A program made the position numbers and the translations under genes. The notes under the pieces are model-generated. The model was not told where the DNA came from, made no database searches, and saw only the letters and a list, made by a program, of their open reading frames with translations. A DNA stretch of 64,000 nt. It comes from Bacteroidota bacterium. Its GTDB lineage: Bacteria > Bacteroidota > Bacteroidia > Chitinophagales > Saprospiraceae. Position 1 is the first letter of the stretch, and each line of letters starts with the position of its first letter. The stretch covers positions 1 to 64,000 of the forward strand of contig JAIUPL010000011.1 in assembly GCA_020160935.1 (NCBI GenBank), read 5' to 3'. Below, one piece after another: positions 16,477 through 26,383 of this stretch.

Positions 16477-19107
16477 ATGAGAAACATCCTCTTTCCCCTC
16501 CTGCTGCTTTTCCCTTTCTTCCTTGCAGCGCAATGTCCGACAGGTGTGACCACTTACACCGTTACCAGTAGCGCGGGCAACAATGCGGTGGGCACTTTCG
16601 CCCGGGCCTGCCAGTGTGTGAATATGGCGGGTTCGACGATAAAAACCATACAATTCAACATCAGCGGCGCAACGGTGATACAACCAACGGCGGTAGCGCC
16701 ACTCACCATTACTGCCGATAATGTGCTGGTAGACGGTACATCACAAAGCGGCATTATCGTCGATGGCGGCTCTGCAGCAGGCCCTTCGAGTCAGGGAATT
16801 ATCGTGACAGGTACCGGAACCACTATTCAGGGGCTGACCATTCGGAATTTTACCGCTTCTGCCGGCGGGAATGCCATTTGGCTCGGCCCTTCCGCCGATG
16901 CCGTAACGATTATCAGTAACACATTGCACAACAACCGCAATGGTGTTTTTTTGACAGACGGCGGGTTGACCAATGCGTCTATTACCGCCAACAGTATGTA
17001 TTGCAACGCTGTAAAAGGTATCAACCGGGGTGTCGATCCTTCCATTCCGTCCATTACCGTTTCGAATACCCAAAGGATAAAAGGTACCGGAGCCTCCCCC
17101 AATGCGACAATAGAAGTGTACCGCGATGATAAAACGGGTTGTGCTGCAGCGCCTTGTCAGGGGAAAAATTTTATTGGAAGCACCACTGCCACGGCTACTG
17201 GTGCCTGGGACCTTCTACTGGGGGGCAATGCCTTGCAGGCATCCGACGAAGTGGTGGCTACTTCTACCATCAATGGCAACAACACCTCCGAATTTACTAC
17301 CTGCGCTACGGTTGCCGATTGCTCTTCACTGGGTGTAACGGTTGCAGCCACAGATGTCACCTGTTCCGGCCTGAACAACGGGATGGCGACTGCAACGCCC
17401 ATTTCAGCCGCCTCGCCGACTTTTTCCTGGAGCAACGGGGCTTCCACGGCCACTATCTCCAGCCTGGTGCCAGGCACTTACACTGTCACGGTGACGGACG
17501 CGGCCGGATGCACGGCAACTGAAACTGCAACGATCGCACAGCCTGCTTTGCTTACAACCACTTTTAATACCATGCCCGTGGCGTGTTTTGGTGGAAATAA
17601 CGGAACTGCCACAGCGATTCCCGCTGGAGGCACCCCCAACTATACTTACCTGTGGAATACAGGATCTGCCGCCGCTACGATCAACAGCCTGATGGCCAAT
17701 ATTTACACGGTCACGGTGACGGATGCGAAAGGCTGCACCATTGTGAGAAACACCCAGGTGACACAACCGACACAATTGACGGTCAATACCAATGCAACAA
17801 ACGAATCGGCCGCAGGCGCCAACGACGGCGCTGCCACTGCCACAGCAGGTGGTGGTACACCCGTTCATACATTTCTTTGGAGCAATACGGCCACCACGGC
17901 CACTATCAATAACCTGAGCCCGGGCACGTACACGGTTACGGTGACCGACATGAACGGCTGTACCCAAACCGCCACTGCTATGATCAACGCCGGGCAAAGC
18001 GCAGGTCCTTGTACTGCTTTGCCCGTATATGCCGTGCTTGGCCCTTCGGAAGTGTGCGGGAACAGCACCCTTTCGCTGGAGGTGGACGATTTGTTTCCCG
18101 GCCCGGATATTCGATACTGGTGGTATTCCCCCAATGGCGATTCTGCGCAAACCCTGGTTCCGATGCTCGATATTCTTGCAACGTCCAGCGATTTTTCAGG
18201 CGAATACTTTGTCGTTCGCGATTCGGCGGGCTGCCGCTCCATTCCAGTCGGCGGAGCGCCTGTTTCGGTGCTCAGCCTCGATCCAGCGCAGGTTTTTGCC
18301 GGAAATGATACCCTGATATGCGCTGCCGGGGTGGTGGTGCTGAAAGCAGTGCAGCCTCCCCAGGGCACAGGCATGTGGGTGTCACTGGGCAATGCCACCA
18401 TCGACGACCCTGGCGATTTTCTGACCGCTGCCCGAAACCTGCAAACAGGCGCCAATACATTCGTGTGGCAGGTAAGTCTGGGCGCCTGCACAGCTGCCGC
18501 TTCGGATACAGTTGTGTATTTTCTGGAAAAAAAGGCTGTTCTGGGCGACGACCGCTATGTGTTGCAGTATGCGCAGGACATTGCCGTGATGGAAGTACTG
18601 CTCAATGACAATTTATCAGGAATACCGGATACGGTGATCACCCAACTCGGCGTACCTGCTTCCGGCACCCTGGAATACCTGGAAAATGGCAAACGCTTCC
18701 GATATATGGCGGAAGATGGCTACCGCGGCACAGTACAGTTTCAATATGTGGTGTGCAGCCCGGCTTCTGCCTGCAACCTGCCCTGCGACACTGCCCTGGT
18801 TACCATCGATATTCAAAACCTGCCCTCGGTACCCGAAGGGATTGTGGTGGACGACCCCGGCCCGAACGGGCGCCTGACCATCAAGGGCATCAGCGGGTTC
18901 AGCAGGGTGGAAATTTCCATTTTCGACCGCTGGGGCGATCTGGTGTTTCAGGAAAACAACTACCGGAACGACGACCCCTGGCTGGGTTATTTCAGTGGAA
19001 AACCCTTGCCACAGGCAGCCTATTACTATTACCTCAAAGCCTGGGATGGCAATGCCCAGATCGGGAGCACTCAAACCGGCATCGTGCATCTTTTTATTCA
19101 GGAATAA
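16477..19107 (+). CDS. Surface adhesin: beta-helix, SprB repeats, T9SS type B sorting domain
   Basis: 876 aa with signal peptide MRNILFPLLLLFPFF. Residues ~30-230 have the Asn/Gly-rich short-strand pattern of a right-handed beta-helix (TITADNVLVDGTSQSGIIVDGG). Three SprB-type repeats follow at ~290-500, each ending TYTVTVTDxxGC. The C-terminal ~90 residues (ISIFDRWGDLVFQENNY ... AYYYYLKAWDG) are a type B (gliding-motility-associated, CHU_C-like) T9SS sorting domain. The PorP/SprF gene 48 bases downstream fits the known pairing of type B substrates with a dedicated PorP. It is likely a cell-surface or released adhesin. Confidence 0.92.
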   Translation: MRNILFPLLLLFPFFLAAQCPTGVTTYTVTSSAGNNAVGTFARACQCVNMAGSTIKTIQFNISGATVIQPTAVAPLTITADNVLVDGTSQSGIIVDGGSAAGPSSQGIIVTGTGTTIQGLTIRNFTASAGGNAIWLGPSADAVTIISNTLHNNRNGVFLTDGGLTNASITANSMYCNAVKGINRGVDPSIPSITVSNTQRIKGTGASPNATIEVYRDDKTGCAAAPCQGKNFIGSTTATATGAWDLLLGGNALQASDEVVATSTINGNNTSEFTTCATVADCSSLGVTVAATDVTCSGLNNGMATATPISAASPTFSWSNGASTATISSLVPGTYTVTVTDAAGCTATETATIAQPALLTTTFNTMPVACFGGNNGTATAIPAGGTPNYTYLWNTGSAAATINSLMANIYTVTVTDAKGCTIVRNTQVTQPTQLTVNTNATNESAAGANDGAATATAGGGTPVHTFLWSNTATTATINNLSPGTYTVTVTDMNGCTQTATAMINAGQSAGPCTALPVYAVLGPSEVCGNSTLSLEVDDLFPGPDIRYWWYSPNGDSAQTLVPMLDILATSSDFSGEYFVVRDSAGCRSIPVGGAPVSVLSLDPAQVFAGNDTLICAAGVVVLKAVQPPQGTGMWVSLGNATIDDPGDFLTAARNLQTGANTFVWQVSLGACTAAASDTVVYFLEKKAVLGDDRYVLQYAQDIAVMEVLLNDNLSGIPDTVITQLGVPASGTLEYLENGKRFRYMAEDGYRGTVQFQYVVCSPASACNLPCDTALVTIDIQNLPSVPEGIVVDDPGPNGRLTIKGISGFSRVEISIFDRWGDLVFQENNYRNDDPWLGYFSGKPLPQAAYYYYLKAWDGNAQIGSTQTGIVHLFIQE

Positions 19108-19155
19108 GCAGCCAATAACCGACCAAGCAATTCAACCCGCTCAACACCCGACCGC

Positions 19156-20106
19156 ATGAAAAAAATACTTTTTGCCCTTTGTTTTTTTACTACTTCCTGG
19201 CTCCAGGCGCAGCAAACGCCCCTGTTTTCTGTGTATCGCGACCAGTGGAGCATCCTCAACCCGGCGGCTATTTCCAATAATTTCATCCTCAACAACCGCA
19301 GCATGACGCTCAGCGGCACCTGGCACACGCAATGGTGGGGGCTACCGGAATCGCCGCGCACACAACTGCTCAACTGGGAATTTGTGGCCGATGAAAAAAA
19401 CAGTGTATTCGGCGCGCACCTGTTGAACGACCAAACCGGAAAAATTGGCCAGACCGGCGTGTATGGCCGTTATGCCTACCGCATCAAATCGGGTAAACGC
19501 GTGGTGCAATCGCTCACCATCGGACTCACCGCTGGGGCCGTTCAGTACCGGGCGCGCCTGAGCGATATCCGATTCCCGGATCCGAGTACCCAACCGGTGG
19601 ATGACGACCGCCAGATTCGACCTGATTTCGGCCTGGGCCTGTATTATCAGTATTCTAATAAGTATTATGCGGGCCTTTCGGTTCCACAAACCTTTGGCCT
19701 GAGTACTACTTTCGAATCTGGCAAGGAAACATTTACTATCCGCCGCATTCCCCATGTATTTGCCGTGCTCGGAGGCTACTGGAGCGCTCCCTGGCTCGGC
19801 AACGAAACATCCTACATTGAGCCGTCCGTCTGGGTAAAATACGCACCGAACGGCCCGCTGAACATCGATGCCAATGTACGTTGCCAGATCAACGAACTGA
19901 TCTGGGCTGGTACGGGGCTGAATGCGGGCCTGGGCAAACAATTCAGCGCGGCCCTGCACATGGAAGCGGGTTTGTTCTTTGGCGAACAAGTGCAGTTGCT
20001 GAACAGCCAGTTCAAGGTGGGTTTTGGTTTTGATCTGCCGGTTACGCAGTCGCTGACTTCTATTTTCGGGGCAGGAGGCGAGGTGAATGTGGTGTATTCG
20101 TGGTAG
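19156..20106 (+). CDS. PorP/SprF-family outer-membrane protein
   Basis: 316 aa, signal peptide MKKILFALCFFTTSWLQAQ. The first mature residues QQTPLFSVYRDQWSILNPAAISNN match the PorP/SprF opening (xFSxYxxNxxxxNPAxAG). The rest is amphipathic beta-strand, with DQTGKIGQTGVYGRYAYR in the usual barrel position, ending in an aromatic residue (VVYSW). PorP/SprF proteins hold T9SS type B substrates at the outer membrane. The gene sits 48 bases after the type B adhesin, which is its likely client. A GATGAAT palindrome starts at its stop codon. Confidence 0.92.
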   Translation: MKKILFALCFFTTSWLQAQQTPLFSVYRDQWSILNPAAISNNFILNNRSMTLSGTWHTQWWGLPESPRTQLLNWEFVADEKNSVFGAHLLNDQTGKIGQTGVYGRYAYRIKSGKRVVQSLTIGLTAGAVQYRARLSDIRFPDPSTQPVDDDRQIRPDFGLGLYYQYSNKYYAGLSVPQTFGLSTTFESGKETFTIRRIPHVFAVLGGYWSAPWLGNETSYIEPSVWVKYAPNGPLNIDANVRCQINELIWAGTGLNAGLGKQFSAALHMEAGLFFGEQVQLLNSQFKVGFGFDLPVTQSLTSIFGAGGEVNVVYSW

Positions 20107-20311
<205 letters not shown>

Positions 20312-20316
20312 CCTCT

Positions 20317-20354
20317 AAAAAAAACCGCCGACGGGATAACCCGCCGGCGGTTTT
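20317..20354 (-). terminator. Terminator of the cold-shock gene
   Basis: On the minus strand AAAACCGCCGGCGGG pairs with CCCGTCGGCGGTTTT around a 4-base loop (one mismatch) and is followed by a T run. It is placed just after the stop of the cold-shock gene. Confidence 0.85.
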
Positions 20355-20383
20355 GCACAATATGGAACGTATGTCAGAACCGC

Positions 20384-20575
20384 TTAGGCGATTTTGACAT
20401 CTACTGCATTCATGCCTTTTTTACCACGTGCAGTGGAGAAAGTTACAACATCTCCTTCGCGGATGTTGTCGATCAATCCCGTTGCGTGTACGAAGATTTC
20501 TTCTTTGGTGGTGTTGTCAATGATGAAACCGAATCCTTTGGATTCGTTGAAAAATTTTACTGTGCCAGTAGACAT
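20384..20575 (-). CDS. Cold-shock protein (CspA family)
   Basis: 63 aa from the ATG at 20575 (MSTGTVKFFNESKGFGFI). A longer frame to 20734 exists, but its extra residues have no family similarity and cross the promoter. The RNA-binding motifs RNP1 (KGFGFI) and RNP2 (IFVHAT) are intact and the length is normal for a single cold-shock domain. It binds single-stranded RNA/DNA and acts as an RNA chaperone. A perfect -7 box (TACCTTTG) lies at 20618-20625, giving a leader of about 35 bases, and a strong terminator follows the stop. Confidence 0.97.
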   Translation of the reverse strand: MSTGTVKFFNESKGFGFIIDNTTKEEIFVHATGLIDNIREGDVVTFSTARGKKGMNAVDVKIA

Positions 20576-20617
20576 TGGAAAAAAAGAAAAAAAATGTGAT
20601 GTGGCAATTTGCCGCCG

Positions 20618-20625
20618 CAAAGGTA
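20618..20625 (-). promoter_or_regulatory. Bacteroidota -7 promoter box for the cold-shock gene
   Basis: TACCTTTG on the minus strand, a perfect TAnnTTTG, 43 bases before the start codon. I do not see a clean -33 TTTG; an ATTT lies near the expected place. Confidence 0.65.
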
Positions 20626-20764
20626 AGTGCTTTTCTTGTAAGAAATTGAATTTCAATTGTTTTAATAAAAATTTTATTGAATCCAACTCTTTTGGTACTC
20701 CAAAATTTGCGTAGTGGAGGCCTAAAGGGTGCAATTTGAGGTATATTCAGGGCATCACCTCCGC

Positions 20765-21787
20765 TCATGTAAAACGCCGGATATCTACTGCTGCATCCAG
20801 CGCAGTGCCTTTCAGCAAGTGATCGGCAAGGTGTTCGGCCCAGAAAGGCGCCAGTAAAGCGCCTTTGGTTCCTAATCCATTGAAAATGAATAGATTAGAA
20901 AATGTTTGATTGGCGCCCAGCAATGGCCTGCGGTCTTTCACGGTAGGTCGCACACCGGCCACATGCCCGGTCACTTCAAACGGCACGATGATCATTTCTT
21001 CCAGCCTGCGAAGGATATAATCGCGTTCGCCGGCGCTGGGCAACAAATCCGGATAATGCCATTGGTAAGAGCCACCCACCCAGAACCTATCTCCTCCAAG
21101 AGGCACCAGTGTCGTATTCTTTTTGAGCATATGCTCGATACCTGCTGCGCCGGGAATACGGATATGCAGCGCTTCCCCTTTGGCAAGTTGCCAGCCCAGG
21201 TTGGGAAAATATGGATTTTCCGTAGCCCGAAACCCTTCACAAAATACCACTGCATCGTAATCGCGTGCCAGCACCTCCACGTCCTCGTAGCGGATTTTCC
21301 TTTGCTGAAAAATGCCTTCTGCCAATGCTTTTTTCCGGAAATGTCCCAGCAAATGGGGGAAATGTACCCGCGCTGCCCGACGAATGACGCCATAAGATAT
21401 GCCTGGTTTGATGAAAGGCTGCCACGCGCCACCATCCCTGCTTTCGCCTACATAATCGGCGTAATCGGGCAGGGCACAGCGCGCAGCCCAGTCGTTGCTT
21501 TCTTCCGGCGAACCAAGGATGCGCAGGATAGGGTAGGGGAGCCAGACCGGGATGCCCAGTTCACGTTCGAGCAATTGATAGCATTCTTCAGCAACGGGAA
21601 AAAAATCATCGAGTCGCCAGGTTTTTACAAATCGTTTTCCGGTGACCGGATTGATGATGCCCGCCGCCGGCAAAGTGGAACCGCCAGGAAGGTCGCCATC
21701 CATGATGTGTACCTGAGCACCCCGCTGAAGCAAGGAATGGGCGAGCATCGTGCCGGCAATGCCCTGACCGAGGAGGAGGAGTTTCAT
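20765..21787 (-). CDS. FAD-dependent oxidoreductase (DAO family)
   Basis: 340 aa, MKLLLLGQGIAGTMLAHSLLQRG: an N-terminal Rossmann dinucleotide motif GxGxxG, then DGDLPGGSTLPAAGIINPVTGKR, a DAO-type FAD-binding continuation. The C-terminal block HVAGVRPTVKDRRPLLG ... FNGLGTKGALLAPFWAEHLA matches the DAO glycine/D-amino-acid oxidase signature. It is cytosolic. The substrate cannot be told from sequence; a glycine/sarcosine-oxidase-like or MnmC-C-like role is possible. A 60-bp-arm palindrome begins 9 bases upstream of the start codon. Confidence 0.85.
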   Translation of the reverse strand: MKLLLLGQGIAGTMLAHSLLQRGAQVHIMDGDLPGGSTLPAAGIINPVTGKRFVKTWRLDDFFPVAEECYQLLERELGIPVWLPYPILRILGSPEESNDWAARCALPDYADYVGESRDGGAWQPFIKPGISYGVIRRAARVHFPHLLGHFRKKALAEGIFQQRKIRYEDVEVLARDYDAVVFCEGFRATENPYFPNLGWQLAKGEALHIRIPGAAGIEHMLKKNTTLVPLGGDRFWVGGSYQWHYPDLLPSAGERDYILRRLEEMIIVPFEVTGHVAGVRPTVKDRRPLLGANQTFSNLFIFNGLGTKGALLAPFWAEHLADHLLKGTALDAAVDIRRFT

Positions 21788-21795
21788 GCGGTGAA

Positions 21796-21936
21796 GTTAT
21801 TGGTTATTAGTTATTGGTTATTAGGGATGGTAAGGGTTTATCTGTACCATCCATGGGCATTCCTTATTGTGTAGCCCATAGATGGTACAGATAAACCCTT
21901 ACCATCCCTAATAACCAATAACTAATAACCAATAAC
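21796..21936. repeat. Palindrome with TTATTGGTTATTAG arms (P4)
   Basis: Arms of about 60 bases (21796-21858 and 21873-21936) are reverse complements with one mismatch. They run from iterated TTATTGG units into a unique segment (GGGATGGTAAGGGTTTATC). It sits between the 5' ends of divergent genes, so it cannot be only a terminator. Confidence 0.9.
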
Positions 21937-22180
21937 CAACACATAAAAATCCGGTCAAAGTTTTTTAACGCGAAGGAAAACACTACCTTTACACCAGTTT
22001 CTTTATCTCAGAAAAGTTTACGCCGCCTTTTGCCCCAAAGCCTTCATTGCTGGTGGCGCCTTCATCTTCCCGCCGATCCCCGTCCGGTTTATTGTCTTTT
22101 ACACGCTGATTCGAAACTATGGTACATTATTTGCCGTATGTACGACAATCCTTTGATTGTCAGGTACTGATCATGGTATT

Positions 22181-22188
22181 TATCTTTG
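22181..22188 (+). promoter_or_regulatory. -7 promoter box before the second PorP gene
   Basis: TATCTTTG is a perfect TAnnTTTG, with TTTG at 22152-22155 upstream (25-base spacing, longer than usual). It places the transcript start near 22195, favouring the GTG start at 22225 over the TTG at 22186. A weaker box TACCTTTA lies at 21984. Confidence 0.5.
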
Positions 22189-22224
22189 TTTAATCTCATT
22201 TTTCCAAAAATTAAAGCAGCACTT

Positions 22225-23283
22225 GTGAAGGAATTATTGACATCTCTGCGTTTTTTTCTGATCGTTTTCGCCCTCTTGCCATCTACACTGACACAGGGGC
22301 AGGACATACACTTTTCGCAGTTTGGAAACTCGCCACTCAACCTGAACCCCGGCCTTGCTGGCGTTTTTGGCGGCGATCTGCGTTTCGTGGGCAATTACCG
22401 CAGCCAGTGGCGCAGTGTGCCAGTGCCATACACTACCTTTTCGGGTAGCGTGGAAAACAAAGTTTACCTGACCAAAGGACGATACGATCGTTTTCTGACA
22501 GGGTCGCTTTTAGTTAACTACGACCGTCAGGGCAGCCTGCACCTTACCTCGCTCCAGATTGGCATCCCGCTGGCACTTACCCTGCCTATTGCCAAAACCA
22601 ATTTCCTTACCCTCGGCGCTACGCCGGCCTTCGGCCAGCGCGCTTTCGATCAGTCGAAAATCAATTTCGGCAACCAGTGGGACGGTTGTGCCTTCGATGG
22701 CAGCATCAACCCCAACGAAGACCTGCTGCTGCAAAATACCAGCCTTAAATATTTCGACTTGAGCGCCGGAGCAAATTTCCGGATGCAAGGCCTCACAAAG
22801 CGCAACCGACTCGATGTCGGCGCTGCCATGCACCATATCAACCGCCCGTACCACGACTTCTGGTCGTCGACACTCAGCGACCCGGGCAATGTGCGCCTGT
22901 ACAACAAACTGAGCGTGTACGGCCTCGGCCTCATTCAGATACGCTCCAATTTTGACCTGATGCTGCAGGCCAGTTATCAAAAACAAGGCGGTTACCGCGA
23001 AATCGTGTACGGCGGCGGCCTTCGTTTTCACCTCAACCAGCGCCCCTACCGCGAACTATCGCTTCAGGTGGGCGCCGACTACCGCAGCCGCTACCAGGAT
23101 GCACTCATTCCACACGTGGAAGTGCTGTACAGAACCTGGATGCTGGGCGTAACTTATGATGTTAATTTCTGGTCGGACGTAAATCTGGTGACCAACCGCC
23201 GCGGCGGCCCCGAGATTTCACTGACCTACCGACTCTATAAAATCAAACCGCTTCCTGTATTCAAATCCTGCCCCATAATTTGA
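22225..23283 (+). CDS. PorP/SprF-family outer-membrane protein
   Basis: 352 aa if translation starts at GTG 22225 (VKELLTSLRFFLIVFALLPS, signal peptide). The frame extends to a TTG at 22186, which would lie in the predicted promoter. After the cleavage site, QDIHFSQFGNSPLNLNPGLAGVFGGDLRFVGNYRSQW is the standard PorP/SprF opening. The remainder is beta-barrel, and YGLGLIQIRSNFDLMLQASYQ and LGVTYDVN match the family's C-terminal strands. It is followed without a gap by a PorE-like OmpA gene and then a type B adhesin, so it probably anchors or exports that adhesin. Confidence 0.92.
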   Translation: MKELLTSLRFFLIVFALLPSTLTQGQDIHFSQFGNSPLNLNPGLAGVFGGDLRFVGNYRSQWRSVPVPYTTFSGSVENKVYLTKGRYDRFLTGSLLVNYDRQGSLHLTSLQIGIPLALTLPIAKTNFLTLGATPAFGQRAFDQSKINFGNQWDGCAFDGSINPNEDLLLQNTSLKYFDLSAGANFRMQGLTKRNRLDVGAAMHHINRPYHDFWSSTLSDPGNVRLYNKLSVYGLGLIQIRSNFDLMLQASYQKQGGYREIVYGGGLRFHLNQRPYRELSLQVGADYRSRYQDALIPHVEVLYRTWMLGVTYDVNFWSDVNLVTNRRGGPEISLTYRLYKIKPLPVFKSCPII

Positions 23284-23284
23284 G

Positions 23285-26125
23285 ATGATACAAAGAAATC
23301 CATTCAGCATGAGGCACGCCAATTGCATTTTCGTATTCCTGTTGTGTACGCTGTCCGCAGGCGCCCTGCGTGCCCAGAACGGTGTATCTGATCGTATCAA
23401 CGAGGAACTGGATCGTGCGCCCTCCATCGCAAAACTGGAGCAGGCAGCCGCCAAAGCCTACAACCACGGCGACTATTACACCGCTCTGAAATATTATGAC
23501 CGTGTCATACAGGCAGACAGCAGTATGGCGAACGCCTGGAAAGGCAAAGCCGAATCGGCCGTACAGATCAATGCCTTGCCGATTGCGCAGGCATCTTACC
23601 AGTATATGCTGGACCACAATATGAGTCCCGATGGCTCGATACTGCTGGCACAGGGCGAAGTGCAGTTCCTGCAAGGCAATTACCAGGCGGCCAAAGACCT
23701 GTATCGCCAGTTCTTGCACGATGAGCCTGCTTCTGCCACGGCGCAAATGATCGAAACCGCCCAAACGGGTCTCGAAAACAGCGACTGGGCGCTTTCCATC
23801 GAACACAATACCGATCTGGAAACGCCGGTAACACCGCTGGACACACTTTCCGTCAATACCACGCGCTTTTCGGAATATTCTCCGCTGATGGTTGGCGATA
23901 CCCTGTGGTTTTCGTCGTATCGTTTTCCTTTCAAAAAGGATCGCCACAATCCGGAGCGTTATCTGGTAAAAGTGCTTACTGCTACGGTTCAAAACGATAT
24001 TCTGGCAGCAGAACCAGTCGGTTTTAACGAAGATACCCGACACACGGCACACGTCACGTTTAATCAGGACGGCGACCTGATGTTCTATTCGCTCTGCGAT
24101 TTCATCAACGATGCCGATATCCGTTGCGAATTGTACATGCGCAAACGACAGTCCGACAACTCCTGGGGGCCCGCTGTGAAATTGCCTTCCAGTATTAATA
24201 TGGAAGGTTATACATCTACCGGCGCCAGCGTGGGCAGAATTCCCGGCGAAGAAAAGGAAGTGCTGTATTTCGTAAGCGACCGCCCGGGCGGTAAAGGCAA
24301 ACGCGATATCTGGTACAGCACCATCGAGCAGGACGCCTTTGGCGAACCGCAAAACCTCCCGATCAATACTGCTGGCAACGACGTTACACCATTTTACCAT
24401 TCCAACACGGGAACCTTGTATTTCAGCACCGACGGCCGGCAGTCGCTGGGCGGTTTTGATATTTACAAAACACAGGGATTCGGAACGCAATGGACAGAGC
24501 CGATGAACATGGGCGCGCCGCTGAACACCAGTTACAACGACGCTTATTTCAGCCTCACACCTAACAGCCATACGGCTTTCCTGGCCTCCAACCGCAGAGG
24601 TGACCACAACAGTTCTGAAGAGGCATGCTGCTACGATATTTTCCGTGCCGACCTTGTGAAGCCGCAGATGATGGCCATTACTTTCAACAAGGAAACCGGA
24701 GATTCGCTTTCGGGCACCACCATGCGCCTCATCGAACTCACCGCAGAAGGTCCTGGCAACGAAATCAAGGTGAAAGTGACCGGCCCGAGTTTTTCTTTCC
24801 CGCTTCAGCCGGGCAAGAAGTACATGCTGATAGCCGACAAGCCGCATTTTACATCGGATACGCTCGTATTTGAAGCGCCTAAGAATATCTGGAAAGATGT
24901 TTTGATCAAAAAACTGTACCTCCCGCCACACAAAGTCAATCTGGTGGCTACCGTATACGACAGCGAAACGAAAGAACCCATACCGGGTGTTACGGCCCGA
25001 TTTGCTGATATTGGTGTGTTGCTGCCCAGCGGTACTTTTGCTACCGGAAAAGGCGGCGGCCCGCTGGCTTCGAATACAAAAACAAATCAGGATAACAACC
25101 GATTCGACTATCCGCTCCAGTTCGACCACCGCTATAAGGTGGAAGTGTCGAAACCGGGCTACACGATCGACTCTACAGGTATCATTTCTACTGAAGGCCT
25201 GGATGGAAATACGGTCATTGAGAAAAAACTGTACATCACCCGTGGTATCGCATTTGAGGCATTTACCATCAATATGCAAAACCGCGATACCCTGTATGGG
25301 GTGCATTACGAATTGGTGGAAATCGGTGGCAACAACCGCCATGATGAATACCTCAGTCCGCTGGGTAAAAACTACGAAACCACGGTCAACTACGAGCGCC
25401 GTTATATGATCAAGGCAACGAAAGACGGCTTCTCGCGCGACTCAGTGGAATTCTCGACAGTGGATTTGCCAAAGGTGGATTTCCAGAAAATTGTACGTGA
25501 ACTGCGCCTGAAACCACTGATTCTGGAGGCTTATCTGCCGATCAAACTTTATTTCGACAACGACTACCCCGATCCTCGTACGATGGCGACTACTACGGCC
25601 CGCGACTACCGCCCGACGTATGTGGACTACTATCGCCGCAAAGAGGAATTTATTGAAAAATACACCGCCGGCCTCAGCGGCAGGGATTTGCAAATCGCCA
25701 ACGATACGCTCGATTATTTCTTTGAAAAAGAAGTGCGCGCGGGCTGGGAAGGCCTGATGGCATTCTCCGAGGTGCTGTACGATATGATGTCGCGCGGCGA
25801 TACCATTGTATTGACGCTCAAAGGTTTTGCTTCTCCGCGTGCGGCTACGAACTATAACCTCAACCTGACCGCGCGACGCGTTTCTTCCGTATTGAATCAC
25901 TTTATGATTTTCGACGGTGGTATTTACAAGAAATTCGTGGAGAATGGACAAATTACTATTGTGCAGGAGCCTAATGGCGAATCCAAAGCGCCACGCGGTA
26001 TCAGCGATGTAATTTCCAAAGAACGTGAATCGATATATAGTGTACCCGCCTCCCGCGAACGAAGGCTGGAGATCATCGGCGTACAGGTAAATAGAGATGA
26101 GAAACTGGATGCGCTGAGGAAATAA
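23285..26125 (+). CDS. PorE-like protein: TPR, PD40 propeller, CRD and OmpA domains
   Basis: 946 aa. The ATG is one base after the previous stop; an internal ATG at 23309 (MRHANCIFVFLLC) is an equally plausible start for the signal peptide. TPR-like helices span ~45-150 (YYTALKYYDRVIQADSSMANAW). PD40 beta-propeller blades span ~165-450 (YSPLMVGDTLWFSSYR, DVTPFYHSNTGTLYFSTDG). Carboxypeptidase-regulatory-like beta-sandwiches span ~450-745. A C-terminal OmpA-like peptidoglycan-binding region spans ~755-935 (LPIKLYFDNDYPDPRT, NLNLTARRVSSVLNHF) with an insertion. The family links the T9SS outer-membrane ring or its clients to peptidoglycan. It forms an operon with the PorP gene upstream. Confidence 0.9.
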   Translation: MIQRNPFSMRHANCIFVFLLCTLSAGALRAQNGVSDRINEELDRAPSIAKLEQAAAKAYNHGDYYTALKYYDRVIQADSSMANAWKGKAESAVQINALPIAQASYQYMLDHNMSPDGSILLAQGEVQFLQGNYQAAKDLYRQFLHDEPASATAQMIETAQTGLENSDWALSIEHNTDLETPVTPLDTLSVNTTRFSEYSPLMVGDTLWFSSYRFPFKKDRHNPERYLVKVLTATVQNDILAAEPVGFNEDTRHTAHVTFNQDGDLMFYSLCDFINDADIRCELYMRKRQSDNSWGPAVKLPSSINMEGYTSTGASVGRIPGEEKEVLYFVSDRPGGKGKRDIWYSTIEQDAFGEPQNLPINTAGNDVTPFYHSNTGTLYFSTDGRQSLGGFDIYKTQGFGTQWTEPMNMGAPLNTSYNDAYFSLTPNSHTAFLASNRRGDHNSSEEACCYDIFRADLVKPQMMAITFNKETGDSLSGTTMRLIELTAEGPGNEIKVKVTGPSFSFPLQPGKKYMLIADKPHFTSDTLVFEAPKNIWKDVLIKKLYLPPHKVNLVATVYDSETKEPIPGVTARFADIGVLLPSGTFATGKGGGPLASNTKTNQDNNRFDYPLQFDHRYKVEVSKPGYTIDSTGIISTEGLDGNTVIEKKLYITRGIAFEAFTINMQNRDTLYGVHYELVEIGGNNRHDEYLSPLGKNYETTVNYERRYMIKATKDGFSRDSVEFSTVDLPKVDFQKIVRELRLKPLILEAYLPIKLYFDNDYPDPRTMATTTARDYRPTYVDYYRRKEEFIEKYTAGLSGRDLQIANDTLDYFFEKEVRAGWEGLMAFSEVLYDMMSRGDTIVLTLKGFASPRAATNYNLNLTARRVSSVLNHFMIFDGGIYKKFVENGQITIVQEPNGESKAPRGISDVISKERESIYSVPASRERRLEIIGVQVNRDEKLDALRK

Positions 26126-26352
26126 GGTTGATAAGAGTTGATAAAGGTTGATGAGGGTTGATATTCAACCACTCGATGAATGAAAATTCAGGAGTTGAGA
26201 TGGTTGAGGAGTTGAGATGGTTGAGGAGTTGAGATTCAACCGCTCTATGAATGCAAAATACAACCCTTACCCCGAGTCGCCATTTATCAACCCTCATCAA
26301 CCTTTATCAACCCTCATCAACCCTTTATCAACCCTATCAACCCCATCAACCC
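26126..26352. repeat. Palindrome, GGTTGATGA family, inverted core (P5)
   Basis: Left arm of GGTTGATRAG units and right arm of ATCAACCCTC units. The centre holds ATATTCAACCACTCGATGAA and CCCCGAGTCGCCATTTATC, the reverse complement of the core shared by the elements at 45889 and 47519. An internal segment (TTCAACC...CTCKATGAATG) is duplicated around GGAGTTGAGATGGTTGA iterations. Confidence 0.9.
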
Positions 26353-26383
26353 ACAATTATCAGCCAGCAAAACGCATAACTGC

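Noticed and set aside
23261-25342. 693-codon minus-strand reading frame
   Set aside because: It is antisense to the PorE-like gene, whose TPR, propeller and OmpA motifs are clear on the plus strand.
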